DNA of 64,000 nucleotides from Methylobacter sp. KS41 (GTDB lineage: Bacteria; Pseudomonadota; Gammaproteobacteria; Methylococcales; Methylomonadaceae): the NCBI GenBank assembly GCA_002862125.1, contig PHSP01000001.1, positions 434,001 to 498,000 on the forward strand, read 5' to 3'. Of the stretch, positions 28,842 through 37,464 are shown piece after piece. The notes beneath the pieces are model-generated. The model was not told the origin of the DNA, did not search any database, and saw only the letters and a program-made list of their open reading frames with translations. Both the position numbers and the translations under genes were made by a program. Numbering within the stretch: the first letter of the stretch is position 1; each line of letters begins with the position of its first letter.

Positions 28842-29342
28842 TTAATTATTAATGCATTCTTGAATTTTATCGGCAAGCGATTTAACGCCTCGCTTTGTGA
28901 CTTTTTCGTGATTGCCCTTAAGTTCGATAGCATAGCTTGCGGCCAGTGTTTGAGTCTTTACATTAATCAAATGCGCTATTAGATATGAAAATAAAAAACT
29001 GGGTTTGCTATGCTGACTGACGACAATCCAGTCAGCGCCAAACTGCTCGCCCAGCTTGGCGGCAAGATCATTAAAGCGAAACAGATAACCGAAGCTTGAA
29101 TTGGCTGCTGCTTGAGCCTCGCTATTGATGTGTACGATTTCGTAGTCGCCGGATTGGCTTATCGCCTGCTCCAGCAAGGGTCGGATAGATGCTGTGCGCA
29201 GCTGTTCCTCCGGCGTATTGGGCAGGGAAGTAATATCGTTCAGTTCAAAATTTAAGATAGCTATGCGTGGCGCGGCATTCCCGGTATTGCTTGATAATAG
29301 CGTGATGCACAGGATGATTCCCATTAATGTAATCCGGTTCAT
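28842..29342 (-). CDS. Secreted DUF2380-family protein
   Basis: A 166-residue protein with a signal peptide (about 1-23, ending SSNTGNAA) and a mature domain beginning PRIAILNFELNDIT, with FGADWIVVSQHSKPSFLFSYLIAHLINVKT in the middle, typical of DUF2380. These periplasmic proteins occur often in methylotrophs, but the function is not established. It is monocistronic, with AGGAAATACC-like spacing before the ATG. Confidence 0.75.
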   Translation of the reverse strand: MNRITLMGIILCITLLSSNTGNAAPRIAILNFELNDITSLPNTPEEQLRTASIRPLLEQAISQSGDYEIVHINSEAQAAANSSFGYLFRFNDLAAKLGEQFGADWIVVSQHSKPSFLFSYLIAHLINVKTQTLAASYAIELKGNHEKVTKRGVKSLADKIQECINN

Positions 29343-29656
29343 GGTATTTCCTCAAGTGTATTCGTTACTACCCTATCCGGTCCTTGTACAAACTGATGAG
29401 GTTCTGCAACCCCAGTGCGGCAATGACGTTTAAATCATCATCAAGAATCTCACCGGATAATCGGGGTCAGGTTAACCTTAACTTGCCGCCATTCCGGTGA
29501 CCCGATACTTAATCAGCTCAGCGCAGAAGAACAGCAGCAAGAGTAGCCTGCACGTACGTTACCACATTATTGCTGAATACAATAATGAATAAAACAGGGA
29601 CAGGTGTTCGAGTGTTACAATGCGGTCTCTTAAAAATAACCCATAAGGTTTTTGCC
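29343..29656. other. Intergenic region, nothing recognised
   Basis: About 310 bases between divergent genes. A short stem is possible around 29455-29510 (CCGGATAATCGGGG, then CCGGTGACCCGATAC). No gene, RNA or clear promoter is supported; an upstream in-frame extension of the next gene to 29570 is not preferred. Confidence 0.35.
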
Positions 29657-30046
29657 ATGCGATCTAATATATTCTTTGTTCTTGCTTTGATGCTTTTTTC
29701 TTTTTCTGCAGCTGCGGAAGTTCCTTTAACTCAAGCAGATATTTTAGGTTCTTGGCAAATTGACAAAGAATCTCTTCAAAGTGACGGCAGTAAATCAAGA
29801 AGCATAAATAGTACATGGACATTTAAAAACGATGGAACAATGGAGGGCGTCTCCCAAGATTCTGATGCTCATGCTCGAATGGACACACTTCGCGCTTCGC
29901 TAAATTATTCGATTGAAGACGGAAAAATTGTCAAGCAGGCGGCTCCGGGGCGTTCTAAGATGGAAACTTGCGCAGCTGTTGAGAAAGAAAACGATAAAAT
30001 GACTCTTAAATGCCAAGCCATTTACTTTTTTATGACTAAAAAATAA
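29657..30046 (+). CDS. Small secreted protein, lipocalin-like pattern
   Basis: A 129-residue protein with a signal peptide (MRSNIFFVLALMLFSFSAAA) and a mature part reading ILGSWQIDKES, STWTFKNDGTMEG and KMTLKCQAIYFF. The G-x-W start and strand pattern resemble small lipocalin-like or DUF4488-type domains that bind hydrophobic ligands, but the match is loose. Two cysteines could form a disulfide. I start at 29657 because the signal peptide begins there. Confidence 0.55.
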   Translation: MRSNIFFVLALMLFSFSAAAEVPLTQADILGSWQIDKESLQSDGSKSRSINSTWTFKNDGTMEGVSQDSDAHARMDTLRASLNYSIEDGKIVKQAAPGRSKMETCAAVEKENDKMTLKCQAIYFFMTKK

Positions 30047-30216
30047 GTTGCTTTTTACATAGTAAAGAGTGCGCGCTGCTTATCGTTTTAGGTACGGTAA
30101 ACCCCTTCACCGAAAAGCATGCGCTATCCCTGCTTAACGGATTAACGAATATCCGAAGCCAAAAAAATCTTAGAATATGAATTCCTTGATTTTATTCATA
30201 TCCGATGCAACGATCC

Positions 30217-30441
30217 TCAATTTATCTGCCTGGTGCATTTTTTCAGGCCGATCTCGCGTTTCGCCGCGGAACTCCGGTTTTGACCGGGCTCAGCGTAAAC
30301 CAGCTGTTTAGGCTGGCAGCGACGAAAATATTTCGCTCCTTTTCCGGCGGCATGTAGGCCGAATCGTCTGGAGACGTCGATAGTGATGCCGGTGTAGAGT
30401 GTGTCGCCAACACAGAGGATGATGTATACAGACCAGTTCAT
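30217..30441 (-). CDS. GIY-YIG nuclease-domain protein (YhbQ/UPF0213-like)
   Basis: A 74-residue single-domain GIY-YIG protein: SVYIILCVGDTLYTGITIDVSRRFGLHAAGKGAKYFR contains the two hallmark strands (here YII and YTG), the catalytic Arg and the GAKYFR turn. The ATG at 30441 (MNWSVYI) matches family members better than the one nine codons upstream. Proteins of this size may act on nucleic acid in repair, but their role is poorly known. Cytoplasmic, monocistronic. Confidence 0.82.
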   Translation of the reverse strand: MNWSVYIILCVGDTLYTGITIDVSRRFGLHAAGKGAKYFRRCQPKQLVYAEPGQNRSSAAKREIGLKKCTRQIN

Positions 30442-30557
30442 TGAAGCAATATTCACTACAAAAGACAAAAATAAAAAATTACCATACTTGCGGGATGCTG
30501 ACGCTTAAATATGCTTGTGTTAGAATTTTATCCGGTATTTTTGAGAGGTAAGTTTTC

Positions 30558-32171
30558 ATGAAAAAGCAGTCCAGGCAGCTGCAGCAACCGCATCCGGCTG
30601 AAGTTCAGGCTCTGCAACAAGTATTTCAGAGCGGCCTGCTCCCGCAGGCTGAGTCCAGAGCCAGAACCATGCTTGCAATGTATCCCAATGCGCTTGCCCT
30701 GTATAATATTCTCGGCTTATCCCAACAGGCGCAGGGTAAACTCCGCAAAGCTGCCGCCAGTTTTCGCAAGATGCTGTCGATTGATCCGCGCATAGCCGAA
30801 CTCCATTTTAATCTTGGGGTAATACTCTCCCAGACCGGCGAAACCAAAGAGGCTATCGCAAGTTACCGTAAGGCCTTGCAACTCAAGCCAAGTTTTACCG
30901 TGGCGCATTTTAATCTCGGAACCTTGCTGCAAGCCCAAGGTTTGCTGCAGGAAGCCGCCCGCCATTACCAAAAGGCGGTTGACATCGAACCCGGATTTTT
31001 CGAGGCCTTGGGTAATCTCGGCACCATCTTCCAGCTGCGCGGAGAATTGGAGAACGCCGAGCGCTGTTACCGCAAGGCGCTGACTCTGCGTCCGGATGCG
31101 CGCGGACATTTTAATCTCGGCACCACCCTGCATGACCAGGGCGAGCATGAAGAGGCTATCCGCGCATTTCGCGAAGCGGTCAGACTGGACCCGCGCTTTG
31201 CCGATGCCTGGAATGATCTGGGAGAGACCTTGCGCGATCAAGGCGACATGGATGAAGCAATCCGATGCTATGAACAGGCGCTGATTGTCCAGCCAAGTCA
31301 TGATCGCGCCAAATACAATCTGGGCGAATTTTTCTGCCTGGCGGACCGCTTGCAGGATGCCATCCCGTATTTTGAAGGATCGGATTTTGCCGACGCGCAA
31401 GACCGGGCCTTGCAATGCCTGTATAAAACCCGGCAGTTCGAGGCCTTCAGGCAAAAATTCGATCTGCTTGCAGAGCATGGGCAACGCGCTTCTGTTTTGC
31501 TCGGTACGTTATCGACGCACTATGCGACGAATTTCCGTCTGGAAGACACCTATAATTTCTGCAAGGAGCCTATGAACTACGTTGTGCATACGCGCATTGA
31601 TGAACTGGCCCAACCCGATAGCCCGCTGCTCAAGGAGCTGTTGCACGACATCCAGCATCTTGCGATTGCCGAAAGAAAGCAGGGGCGGTTGTATTACGGC
31701 ATGCAGTCGGCCGGCAATTTACTCCAGCGTTCCGAGTCTTCTTACCGTAAACTCGCCGCGCTTATCCGCAAAAAAGTGAAGGACTATCAGCAGCGCTTTG
31801 CGGGTAGCCCTTATGAACTTATTTTAGGATTCCCCCGCGAGATCGAGTTTACCAGTTCATGGTATCTGCGCATGAAACAAGGCGGCTATCTGACTTCTCA
31901 TCTTCATGAGGAAGGCTGGATCAGCGGCTGCGTATACCTCCAGTTGCCTGAAAAGAATAATGCTCACGAAGGCAGCTTTGAATACAGCACGGATGGTGAC
32001 GATTATCCCCGCTTACATGACGATTTCCCCAGTCAGATTGTCGATCAGCAGGTGGGTGACCTGGTGCTTTTCCCGTCTTCACTATTTCATCGCACCATTC
32101 CGTTCCACTCTCCCCAGGAGCGGGTTTGCGTAGCGTTCGATGTCAAACCGGCGCCATTGCCGATGGTTTGA
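30558..32171 (+). CDS. TPR-repeat protein with C-terminal 2OG-Fe(II) oxygenase domain
   Basis: A 537-residue protein with at least six tetratricopeptide repeats (about 35-270; FNLGVILSQTGETKEAIASYRKAL and similar) followed by a 2-oxoglutarate/iron oxygenase-like domain (about 400-530). Candidate iron ligands are the His residues in TSHLHEEGWISG and SSLFHRTIPF, with the Arg in PQERVCVAFD as oxoglutarate binder. Such fusions may hydroxylate a protein partner bound by the repeats. A good GAGAGG site precedes the ATG. The substrate is unknown. Confidence 0.8.
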   Translation: MKKQSRQLQQPHPAEVQALQQVFQSGLLPQAESRARTMLAMYPNALALYNILGLSQQAQGKLRKAAASFRKMLSIDPRIAELHFNLGVILSQTGETKEAIASYRKALQLKPSFTVAHFNLGTLLQAQGLLQEAARHYQKAVDIEPGFFEALGNLGTIFQLRGELENAERCYRKALTLRPDARGHFNLGTTLHDQGEHEEAIRAFREAVRLDPRFADAWNDLGETLRDQGDMDEAIRCYEQALIVQPSHDRAKYNLGEFFCLADRLQDAIPYFEGSDFADAQDRALQCLYKTRQFEAFRQKFDLLAEHGQRASVLLGTLSTHYATNFRLEDTYNFCKEPMNYVVHTRIDELAQPDSPLLKELLHDIQHLAIAERKQGRLYYGMQSAGNLLQRSESSYRKLAALIRKKVKDYQQRFAGSPYELILGFPREIEFTSSWYLRMKQGGYLTSHLHEEGWISGCVYLQLPEKNNAHEGSFEYSTDGDDYPRLHDDFPSQIVDQQVGDLVLFPSSLFHRTIPFHSPQERVCVAFDVKPAPLPMV

Positions 32172-32249
32172 GGCAATTGCGTGCAGCACATTTAACAACT
32201 AAATTTAAGGAGCTTTTGATTTAGCGCCATCACCATAAGTTCACGAACA

Positions 32250-32285
32250 CCTTCTCGCTCAGGGAGAAGGATGGGATGAGGGTGG
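32250..32285. repeat. Widespread hairpin repeat (CTTCTC / GAGAAG type)
   Basis: CCTTCTC (32250-32256) pairs with GAGAAGG (32264-32270), followed by ATGGGATGAGGGTGG. This matches the general pattern of an intergenic repeat common in proteobacteria (CTCTCCC, GGGAGAGG, then GGGTGAGG). It is probably a dispersed repeat and may double as a terminator for the TPR gene. Confidence 0.5.
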
Positions 32286-32372
32286 TTTTATCAGGCTTTT
32301 ATCCTTATTTTGATTTCCCATTACCCGCCCCTTCCGCTGGATAGCGCTTTGCACAGTTTTCGCTTGGATTCC

Positions 32373-33140
32373 CTAATCAAACTTCATATCCGCAAAGGTA
32401 TTATAAAATTGCTTGGCGGTTCTACCACTTTTCGATGCCCGCTGATTCGCAAAATCCAGAGCGGCTTTATGCAAAACTTCGCGATCAATTAACGCATCGG
32501 GAAAATAACTGTCAATAATTTCCAGATATGTTTGAGACGTTTGCGGGTAAAACGCCAAGGACAAACCGAAACGATCCGAGAGCGAAGTTTTTTCTTCCAC
32601 GGCGTCTGAATAATGCACTTCCCTATCCACCAGACGGGTATCGAGATTATCCTGCATCAGTTCCGGCAGCAAATGGCGGCGGTTGGACGTCGCATAAACC
32701 AAAACATTTTCCGGAGGCAATTCGATTGAGCCTTCCAATACGCTTTTTAAGGATTTGTAGTGACTGTCATCCGCTTCAAAAGAGAGGTCGTCGCAATAGA
32801 TAATAAAACGTTGGGGAAGTTCGCGAATCTCATCGACAATTTCAGGCAAATAAACCAGGTCCTGTTTATCCACCTCAATCATCCGCAAGCTTCGAGATTT
32901 GTAAGCATTCAGCAATGCTTTGATCAACGAGGACTTGCCGGTTCCACGGGCGCCCCACAGCAAGGCATTATTTGCGGGGCTTCCGGCCAGAAATCGTTCA
33001 GTATTACGGATCATTCGCTGTTTCTGAACGTTGATTCCGGATAAATCATCCAGTTGTATCGGATCAACTTGTAACACCGGGCGCAAATATTCTTTTCGTT
33101 GCCGCCAGATGGCGGCAACGGTTACATCCCAATCAATCAT
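32373..33140 (-). CDS. DUF815 AAA+ ATP-binding protein
   Basis: A 255-residue AAA+-type ATPase. Walker A GARGTGKS is at 63-70 and a Walker B-like IIYCDDLSFE follows near 117. The sensor region reads VLVYATSNRRHLL, and a C-terminal lid is present. DUF815 proteins are widespread but uncharacterised. It stands alone and converges on the TPR gene. Confidence 0.88.
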   Translation of the reverse strand: MIDWDVTVAAIWRQRKEYLRPVLQVDPIQLDDLSGINVQKQRMIRNTERFLAGSPANNALLWGARGTGKSSLIKALLNAYKSRSLRMIEVDKQDLVYLPEIVDEIRELPQRFIIYCDDLSFEADDSHYKSLKSVLEGSIELPPENVLVYATSNRRHLLPELMQDNLDTRLVDREVHYSDAVEEKTSLSDRFGLSLAFYPQTSQTYLEIIDSYFPDALIDREVLHKAALDFANQRASKSGRTAKQFYNTFADMKFD

Positions 33141-33544
33141 TTTTTATACCTACTCACGACAATATTGAAGCTCAAGCATTATAAAGCACAATCATTGCAG
33201 CAGCGCTTTTGGTTATACCTATGGAATTTGCCATCACTGCCTATCCCTATGCAAGTCCCGGTTATTCAACGGTTACGAGTAAGGCTCAGTCAGGCGGATA
33301 AGCCCAATCTCCAGCAATTGCAAATTTTCAGCCTATCAGACAAACTTTGCGATAGAATCATAATGCTTCCGATGCCTATCTCTCCCGTTAGAGCCAGTTT
33401 AAAAACCTGTCAACGTCTCTTAACACCCTGAATGGGAGCAACAAAGGCCCAAACATATAGGCCGCTGATTTCTAGAGCTTTTTAAAAGATATCAGTCATT
33501 ATCAATGGGTAATTTTTATTTTTTCGCAAAAAAGGCTACAGACT
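33141..33544. other. Intergenic region, no supported gene
   Basis: About 400 bases between divergent genes. A 110-codon frame (33099-33431) overlaps the DUF815 start and has no motif, so it is not called. The last 60 bases before the next ATG are AT-rich and probably hold its promoter. Confidence 0.35.
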
Positions 33545-34090
33545 ATGACGCAAATCAATAAAACTTCAGTAACGGCGATCTTGGTTTTAACTACCATCGC
33601 GATGTTAAACGCAAATCCGGCAATTGCAGACAAGCCGTCAAAGGCCGGGGACGGGAAGCATGAAAAACACCAGCAAAATATGCAGCAAGGCAAGCAAGAA
33701 AACCACAAACAAAATAAGCAGCAAGGTAATTACCAAAAACAATCCCATCAAGACAAAAATAAAGCAGCTTATAACGGCGGCGGATATTTCAATACCGGAC
33801 ATCGGACAGTTATCAATAATTACTATGCTAATGAATACCGGACTGGCCGTTGTCCTCCCGGCTTAGCTAAAAAAAACAACAGCTGCATGCCGCCGGGGCA
33901 AGCGAAAAAATGGGCTATTGGGCGACCTTTGCCAAGGGATGTGGTTTTCTACGATTTACCACAGGCAGTCATGGCTAACATAGGGCCGCCGCCGGCAGGG
34001 TATCGTTTCGTACGCGTGGCATCCGATATTTTAATGATTAACACAGGAACGGGGATGGTGATTGATGCGATTAATGATTTAGGCCGGTAA
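33545..34090 (+). CDS. Secreted RcnB/CigR-like protein
   Basis: A 181-residue protein with a signal peptide (about 1-28), a low-complexity Lys/Gln/His region (residues 35-75, KHEKHQQNMQQGKQ and similar) and a C-terminal domain PPGLAKKNNSCMPPGQAKKW and GYRFVRVASDILMINTGTGMV, typical of RcnB/CigR-type periplasmic proteins. RcnB in E. coli affects nickel and cobalt homeostasis; here no metal transporter is nearby, so the role is open. Confidence 0.75.
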   Translation: MTQINKTSVTAILVLTTIAMLNANPAIADKPSKAGDGKHEKHQQNMQQGKQENHKQNKQQGNYQKQSHQDKNKAAYNGGGYFNTGHRTVINNYYANEYRTGRCPPGLAKKNNSCMPPGQAKKWAIGRPLPRDVVFYDLPQAVMANIGPPPAGYRFVRVASDILMINTGTGMVIDAINDLGR

Positions 34091-34266
34091 TAAATCCAAC
34101 GCATAGGTTGGATTTTGGCTTTCGCCCCTACAAAGGCTACGGGTTACCGGACTGACAAGCCCAACCCAAAAAATCATTCAATACGATATAAAAGGCGCTG
34201 CATAAGCATAAATCAGGAGACTCCGGTAAAATGTAAATCTTTTGATTCCGCCTGAGTTGTTTTGAC

Positions 34267-37200
34267 ATGAATAACGATTTATTTCTCTACGATACCGAAC
34301 GTTTGAAAACCATTGCCTCGGAAGACACGGTAAAACAAGGCCTGGTTTATTTTTCCGAGAACCGGGTGTTTGCGTTGGATGTGCAGGGCAATATATTGTC
34401 GGCTCAGGTTGAGGATGCAGACGTTAATGAGCCCTATTGGGTTGAGCTGACGCAGAATGATGAGCATGATTTGTCAGTCAGTTGCGATTGTCCCGAGAAG
34501 GGCAGTGTCTGTAAACATGCGATTGCTGCTTTATACAGCTATGCCGGACAATTTGGGTTTAACGAGGACAAGATTCTCGGCAGCGCTGTCGATGAGGCCA
34601 TCTTAGAACGGGTAAAAAAGGGCAGAAATGAAGTCAGTGTTAAATTAATCAACGGCAATCCAGGATTTGGCATCTGGCAGGCAACTTCCATTATTTCGGC
34701 CACGCACACAAAAAAGTCTTATCAGGTACAGATTCGCTCGCTGGATCAACGGATGAACTATTGCACCTGCCCTGATCTGGCTACTAATCGTTTGGGAACT
34801 TGTAAACATATTGAAGCGGTTTTGCATTACGCCAAGAAAAGCCCCGGCTATCAACAACTGAAAGACGCCGGCTGCCCGGTTTCATTTGCCTATCTTGCCT
34901 GGGAGTCAGCCACTCGCCCGGTTATACGCTTGCATAAAACCGCGCAGGTCGAAGCTGATCTGGAGTCCCTGTTTTCAGAGTTTTTTAATGAAGACGGAGT
35001 ATTTAGCGCTCGTCTGCCTGAGGATTTTTTCCGCTTTTCCGAACAGGTGTTGGGACGCGAAGATTTTTTTGTAGGGGATGACGCGCGGCAGTACGTGCAT
35101 CAATGCGCGGAAGATACAGCGCAGACAGTGCGCTCCCGGCAGATTACCCAGGAAATTATACGTGTCAATGGCGTTTTGCCCGGTATTAAAGCCCGCCTGT
35201 TTCCTTATCAAACCGAGGGCGTGGCGTTTCTGGCGTCACGCGGACGCGCGCTATTAGCCGATGACATGGGGCTAGGCAAGACTTTGCAGGCGATTTCCGC
35301 CGCGTCCTGGCTGGTTGATAATGCGGGTGTCAGGAAAGTTCTCGTAGTCTGTCCGGCCTCGTTAAAACACCAATGGGCCCGGGAAGTTGAAAAATTCACC
35401 TCACATTCCGTGCAAATTATTCAAGGCGTAATAGAAAACAGATTTGTGCAATACCGGGCGGATGCGTTGTTTTTTATTGTCAATTATGAGTTGACGGTGC
35501 GTGATCTCAGCGTTATCAACGACAAGCTGAAACCCGACCTGGTGATTCTGGATGAAGCGCAGCGAATCAAGAATTGGCGCACTAAAATTGCCTCGACGAT
35601 TAAATTAATCCCTTCGCGTTATGTATTCGTATTAAGCGGCACGCCGCTGGAAAATCGCCTTGAGGATTTATACAGTCTGCTGCAAGTCGTTGATGCGCGG
35701 GTATTGGGGCCGCTATGGCTTTGTCTCCTGGAGTTTCACGTGACTGATGAACGCGGCAAAGTCATCGGTTATCGTAATCTATCGGAATTAAGGAGGCGTA
35801 TAGCGCCAGTAATGTTAAGGCGCAATCGCAGTCTGGTAAGTGATCAGTTGCCGGACAGGACCGAAGTGCGGCTGGATATTCCGATGAACGCCATGCAGAG
35901 GGATATTCACGACTCGGCCATGTCCGCTGCCGGGCAACTGGCGCAAATCGCCAAGCGCAGACCATTAACGCCCGGTGAGCAGAATCGTCTGATGTCCGCA
36001 TTGCAACAGGCGCGCATGGCTTGTGATGCAGCAGGTTTGGTAGATAAAGTAACACAAGGCTCGCCCAAACTGGACGAATTGGCCCGTTTGCTGGAAGACT
36101 TGTGCCTGCAAAGCAACCGCAAAGCCGTGATTTTTTCCCAGTGGGCGTTAATGACGGAAATGGTGGAATCCTTAGTCAGGACTTTGGGACTGGGTTGCGT
36201 ACGTTTGCACGGCGGTATTCCCAGCCAGAAACGCGGCGAACTGATGGACAAATTCCAGCATGACGACTCGGTGCAGATATTTATTTCCACAGACGCGGGC
36301 GGCGTTGGTTTGAACCTGCAAGCGGCAACAGTGCTGATAAACCTGGACATGCCCTGGAATCCTGCCGTGCTGGATCAGCGTATCGCACGCATACACCGCC
36401 TGGGTCAAAAACAGAATGTACAGATTTTCCTGCTGCTGGCCGAAGACTCTTATGAACAGCAGGTCGCAAAGCTGGTAAAAGGCAAACGGGATTTGTTTGA
36501 TAATGTTATCAGTCCTGAAGCCTCGGAAGATGTGGTCGGAGTATCCAAAAAAATGCTCCAGACCTTGATCGATGATTTGGCTGGCGTTGAGCCGGTTAAA
36601 ACTGAAGATAAGGCGCAGGAATCTCTTGAAGCGTCTTTGCAGGATGCCTCGGAACCAGCGCAAGCAGTTAAAAAGCCGGGGACTGCCGAAGCCGAAGATG
36701 AGGGTCAAATTCGACAGCTGATAGAAAAAATCCAGACGGCATTTAACAGTCGGCTAGTGCGGATTCTGGGTTCCGGTGGCGGATTGCTGGTGGTCGTTAA
36801 TCAGCTAAATGACGCCGATGAAGAGTCAGCTCACTATCTATCCGAGCCAGACCTTCCCGTCGTTGTCATTGATTCCCGGACCCTGGCCGGATTACAGCGT
36901 TTAGGCGCAGCCTCGCCTGTTGCTGAATCCCTCCTGTTGTTTGAGCCCGAAGCTAAGGAAAAGCAAACGATTAATCCGCTGCTTAAATCAGCCGAGGCAA
37001 AGCTGCGCTCTGCGGAAATTTTATTGGAACAGCAATCGACCGCCGGCGTAATGGATTTGCTGGCATCATCGATGCTGGCCATGGCTGGCGCGATTGCCGG
37101 GCTTACCCAAATTCCCGCAACAGACACTGCGGCAGTCTGGTTGTACAGCGAAGTCTTGCCGCAACAGCTATTAACCCAGGAACAAGTGGCGTCGATTGTC

Positions 37201-37302
37201 CGGGCTTTGTCGTTAAGCCAGAATCAGGGCCTGCCCGTTAACCTGATTGAACAATCCCTGTCAGATGCGAGATTGCTGTGTTCAACCGCTGGAAGCTTGT
37301 AG
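34267..37302 (+). CDS. SWIM zinc-finger SNF2-family helicase-like ATPase
   Basis: A 1011-residue SWI2/SNF2 ATPase. Two SWIM-type zinc motifs lie at the N-terminus (CDCPEKGSVCKH at 73-84, CTCPDLATNRLGTCKH near 166-181). The motor follows: P-loop DDMGLGKT near 332, DEAQ near 428, and the C-terminal HRLGQKQNVQI. It probably remodels DNA-protein complexes or takes part in repair or transcription. Residues 790-1011 have no recognised domain. It converges on the phosphorylase gene. Confidence 0.9.
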   Translation: MNNDLFLYDTERLKTIASEDTVKQGLVYFSENRVFALDVQGNILSAQVEDADVNEPYWVELTQNDEHDLSVSCDCPEKGSVCKHAIAALYSYAGQFGFNEDKILGSAVDEAILERVKKGRNEVSVKLINGNPGFGIWQATSIISATHTKKSYQVQIRSLDQRMNYCTCPDLATNRLGTCKHIEAVLHYAKKSPGYQQLKDAGCPVSFAYLAWESATRPVIRLHKTAQVEADLESLFSEFFNEDGVFSARLPEDFFRFSEQVLGREDFFVGDDARQYVHQCAEDTAQTVRSRQITQEIIRVNGVLPGIKARLFPYQTEGVAFLASRGRALLADDMGLGKTLQAISAASWLVDNAGVRKVLVVCPASLKHQWAREVEKFTSHSVQIIQGVIENRFVQYRADALFFIVNYELTVRDLSVINDKLKPDLVILDEAQRIKNWRTKIASTIKLIPSRYVFVLSGTPLENRLEDLYSLLQVVDARVLGPLWLCLLEFHVTDERGKVIGYRNLSELRRRIAPVMLRRNRSLVSDQLPDRTEVRLDIPMNAMQRDIHDSAMSAAGQLAQIAKRRPLTPGEQNRLMSALQQARMACDAAGLVDKVTQGSPKLDELARLLEDLCLQSNRKAVIFSQWALMTEMVESLVRTLGLGCVRLHGGIPSQKRGELMDKFQHDDSVQIFISTDAGGVGLNLQAATVLINLDMPWNPAVLDQRIARIHRLGQKQNVQIFLLLAEDSYEQQVAKLVKGKRDLFDNVISPEASEDVVGVSKKMLQTLIDDLAGVEPVKTEDKAQESLEASLQDASEPAQAVKKPGTAEAEDEGQIRQLIEKIQTAFNSRLVRILGSGGGLLVVVNQLNDADEESAHYLSEPDLPVVVIDSRTLAGLQRLGAASPVAESLLLFEPEAKEKQTINPLLKSAEAKLRSAEILLEQQSTAGVMDLLASSMLAMAGAIAGLTQIPATDTAAVWLYSEVLPQQLLTQEQVASIVRALSLSQNQGLPVNLIEQSLSDARLLCSTAGSL

Positions 37303-37394
37303 AGCGGAATTGTTTTGCGGCCAGACCTTCAGCCTGAATTCTGGTGATTGAGCCAGGAAGTAAATACCCTGTATGGCATTGCCGGAAAACTTCC

Positions 37395-37423
37395 GTCTTC
37401 AAGGTTTATATACCCTTGAAGAC
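37395..37423. terminator. Perfect 10-bp stem-loop between convergent genes
   Basis: GTCTTCAAGG (37395-37404) and its exact complement at 37414-37423 enclose a 9-base AT-rich loop, between the convergent SNF2 and glycogen phosphorylase genes. A bidirectional terminator is the likely role, although neither side has a proper T-tract. Confidence 0.45.
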
Positions 37424-37464
37424 CTAAAAGCCGGTCATGATTGGGACATACAACGCCCGGACGT

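Noticed and set aside
33099-33431. 110-codon frame overlapping the DUF815 gene start
   Set aside because: It overlaps a well-supported gene on the other strand and has no domain or good start.
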